From NCBI GenBank assembly GCA_036768485.1, contig JAVLUZ010000154.1, forward strand, positions 945,308-1,009,307: DNA of 64,000 bases, written 5' to 3'. The stretch's first letter is position 1. Each line of letters begins with the position of its first letter. Positions 61,761-64,000 of the stretch are shown here, piece after piece. The stretch comes from Mermis nigrescens (lineage: Eukaryota; Nematoda; Enoplea; Mermithida; Mermithidae). Made by a program: the position numbers and the translations under genes. The notes under the pieces are model-generated. The model was given only the letters and a program-made list of their open reading frames with translations, did not search any database and had not been told where the DNA came from.

Positions 61761-63247
61761 CCCAAGTCAAATCCTTCCCGTCCTGTGTGTTTGGGGATCA
61801 ATTTTCAATTGATATTCACGATTTATGGCATGAAGTCCTCTTCATACAAAGTATACACATTATGAACAACCTGGCCATAAGTAAACCTACTACGCATGAT
61901 TTCCAGAACCTACTATCAAACACTATTATCTTGTTTGAATGGCTTTTTAATCCGTATTGCAGCTTGCATGGGCAGATCTTTCGACAAAGTTCGACATCGA
62001 TCCTTAAAATTGAAACGAGCAGTAGAAATCAGGCAAATCAAACTTGAAATTAAACCGATTGGTAAAATAAATGTGTAAGAAAATCAACACTGAATAAGAG
62101 TAGCTCAAAATGGGCTTATTCTAAAATTTATTTAGGAGTCAAAAAATCTTCAAATCAGGATCAGTTTGTGATGTTTTTAAGCATCATTAATGGGAAAATT
62201 AATCAAAATCGCAATAACGCGCACACTTTTTTATAAATAAATTTCGCATTTTTAGCGCTAAAATATGCACAATACTTGTTAGAGCGTAATCTTCAACGAT
62301 TGTCTAACTTCATAATTATCCTTCCATACATTTACGTAAGGGGCAAGCTTATGGAAGTCTAAGCCATAAATTAGCAGCAGCCGAATTATGTCGGTCTGTC
62401 TGTGTGCTGGCGAAAATCCCAAAAATGCCAAACTGGCGAAAATCCCAAAAATGCCATTTATTCGATTCTGGGGATTTATTGATATTTGGGGGTTTCCCGG
62501 ATTCTGGAGGACTAAATTTTTAGAAAATTATACGCCAACGTGGTGTCTAAACCCCCAGAATGGAAGGATAAAAAATTTTTTGAGGAGAATGAGACAGTGA
62601 AAGTCAAAAATATATAAAAATCAAACATTTTCTATAAATGTGAATTGTAAATTTTATAGTTTTTACGCCATTTGTTAGACCTTTATACCAGTTTTTGACC
62701 ACAGAATGCGCTGCAATCTGGGTGTCGGCTGGTCTGAGGTAGGGGGGTCAAACATTGAGCTTTCCGGGTCAAAATAACTTCAAAAACCGATATGAATGCT
62801 TAAAATATCGTTAAAACAGCGTTATTCTACAATTACGGTCAATTTCAAGCAATTTTTTCACCCATGTTTGGCCTTGGTTTTGCCTCATTTCCCAGAAAAT
62901 TTCCCATTTTTACATTCTGGGGATCTAGACCCCGCAACCTCCCCCAATCTTCCCCAAGTGCATGTCATTAACTCGGAAAATTCCTCGGCTTACCCCAGAC
63001 TGGTTGACCCCCAAGACAGGACGTGCAAGCTATGGATTAAACAGTTTACACAATTCTATGATTTATACCAAATTTTGAGACTATTTTGGCTTTAAAAAAG
63101 TCCTAGGTCGAGCCTAGATGGGTTGACCCCGTTCCGATAGGCCACGCTCTGCACCTATGCTTGAAACCACAAATGTCTCGCAAATCCCTTCTCTTATTAA
63201 TTGTAGTTTATTCCGTTAAAGCGGTCGTTTTTTGCTCCTTCTATATA
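61761..63247. other. Non-coding stretch with further arms of the 61-kb repeat
   Basis: 62690-63170 repeats the fold-back arm sequence. A 26-bp unit (TGGCGAAAATCCCAAAAATG) is doubled at about 62408-62456. The ORF at 61667-62047 starts inside the repeat and shows no domain. Confidence 0.4.
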
Positions 63248-63253
63248 TTTATT
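63248..63253 (-). terminator. Possible poly(A) signal AATAAA for the GPCR gene
   Basis: TTTATT on the plus strand, about 210 bp downstream of the GPCR stop codon. Others are possible in this AT-rich DNA. Confidence 0.3.
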
Positions 63254-63463
63254 TCTGCGAGTAATTTTTTCGAGTGTTATAACCGCATCACCGAGTGAGT
63301 GAATTTCCTAAAAATAGAGCCGCTAATTAATGGAGCTCCTTAATGGAAATAAACGAAGCGTACTTGCATAATAAGCTTACCTACTTTTTGTCCTCTAGTT
63401 TTTTGGTCCTCGGAAAGGTCGTTGAAATAAACGTCAAGCCGCAATACGTAATGGTAATTATTT

Positions 63464-63730
63464 TTAACTTCGACGAAAGTCGCCCCTCAAAATGCGCAAA
63501 AAAGTTTTGCGAAAAAGTCGATTGGCGAACGCGTAGGCGAACGGATTCATCGAACTGTTCAAATAGCACAAATAATAGCTGGTCATAAACAGGGCCGTCG
63601 GCACGCATTTGGAGCAAAAACCGTAAATCGTCGCCACGATGTAATAAGGGGACCAAAAAAGGGCGAAAGTGCCCACGATGACGGTAATGGTGCGGAAGGC
63701 TTTGCGGGCTCGCTTTTCGGCTCTTGTCAC
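63464..63730 (-). CDS. Muscarinic acetylcholine receptor-like GPCR, terminal exon (TM6-TM7-tail)
   Basis: The exon encodes 88 residues: a basic end of the third cytoplasmic loop (EKRARKAFRTI), TM6 with the FWSPYY form of the C/F-W-x-P motif, an extracellular loop with CSKCVP, TM7 with LNSSMNPFAYAFAN (the N-P-x-x-Y motif), and a short tail ending RILRGDFRRS. This is the rhodopsin family and closest, from memory, to nematode GAR-type muscarinic receptors, which couple acetylcholine to G proteins at the plasma membrane. A splice acceptor, TTTTTTGGCAG, precedes the GTG at 63730, so the segment is a last exon, not a complete gene. TM1-5 must lie beyond the right edge of the window. No frame damage is seen. 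This is the only credible host coding sequence here. Confidence 0.8.
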   Translation of the reverse strand: MTRAEKRARKAFRTITVIVGTFALFWSPYYIVATIYGFCSKCVPTALFMTSYYLCYLNSSMNPFAYAFANRLFRKTFLRILRGDFRRS

Positions 63731-64000
63731 CTGCCAAAAAATTAATTATTCGTGCGTGATCATATGTGTTCTTGGCGAAGAGGAAGTTTGGGGGTTTGAC
63801 CCCTAGAATGGCTATTGACCCTGTAAAGTAGCTGCGATCCCCGGAACTGTAGATTTTTCGTAAAACTCGCAAAATGTACGCTTTTTAAGCCTTTTACCTC
63901 GTTTTCGGCTCAAAAGTGTCAAATTTTCTGATACTCATTTTTTGCCTTTGATTTGTTCAATTTGCTCGATTTTTTCAAATTTTTCGAGGTCGAAAAATCA
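63731..64000 (-). other. Intron of the GPCR gene (part)
   Basis: Begins (minus strand) upstream of the CAG at 63733-63731 and runs past the window edge. A 163-codon minus-strand ORF crossing this boundary (63381-63872) reads a different frame and has no GPCR motif. Confidence 0.5.

Noticed and set aside
63381..63872. 163-codon minus-strand ORF overlapping the GPCR exon
   Set aside because: It is in another frame, crosses the intron boundary and has no GPCR features; the 63464-63730 frame carries TM6/TM7 motifs.

Overview
The window looks like a stretch of an AT-rich, repeat-rich metazoan nuclear genome. The only convincing host gene is a terminal exon of a muscarinic acetylcholine receptor-like GPCR (63464-63730, minus strand). 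Its TM6/TM7 sequence resembles, from memory, the GAR-type receptors of nematodes, so a nematode is the best guess; the order or genus cannot be named from the sequence. No prokaryotic signatures are present. Nearly everything else is transposable elements, many nested in one another, plus microsatellites and fold-back repeats.

Layout. 1-13 kb: copies of a 3.2-kb non-coding Helitron-like family, a Mutator-like fold-back element with 9-bp target duplications, and several MITEs with a TATAGTCTGTT terminus. 13.2-16.0 kb: a PIF/Harbinger remnant split by a hAT element (8-bp target duplication) that itself carries a second hAT-type MITE. 16-21 kb: MITEs and a 2.2-kb palindromic array, with one possible small exon. 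21-22.3 kb: a SINE-like repeat, a G-tract repeat (R1) and a reversed solo LTR. 22.3-33.3 kb: an 11-kb Ty3/gypsy-type LTR element (element A), the centrepiece of the window. 33.4-38.7 kb: a second LTR element (element B), internally deleted, whose 3' LTR is split by a Helitron-like copy; comparison with its own 5' LTR gives the exact empty site. 39-57 kb: more Helitron-like copies, long (TA)n tracts, CCGG-rich cassettes, and a LINE reverse-transcriptase relic interrupted at its YAD motif by a hAT MITE. 56.9-57.6 kb: a relic resembling the N-terminal part of Polinton/adintovirus-type PolB proteins. 57.9-59 kb: a ~125-bp satellite interrupted by a 527-bp miniature LTR element (TRIM). 59-64 kb: fold-back repeats and the GPCR exon.

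Element A is unusual. Its order is LTR - Gag (CCHC) - envelope-like glycoprotein - protease - RT - RNase H - integrase - DEDD-type 3'-5' exonuclease-like ORF - LTR. The glycoprotein lies between gag and pol instead of after pol, and a second accessory gene lies before the 3' LTR. The two LTRs are the same length (563 bp) and differ at about seven positions, so the insertion is fairly young, yet gag, pol and the exonuclease ORF show several frame changes, many near short homopolymer runs. These may be assembly errors or real decay.

All calls come from reading sequence and translations without database searches; family names rest on motifs, and positions of relics are approximate.
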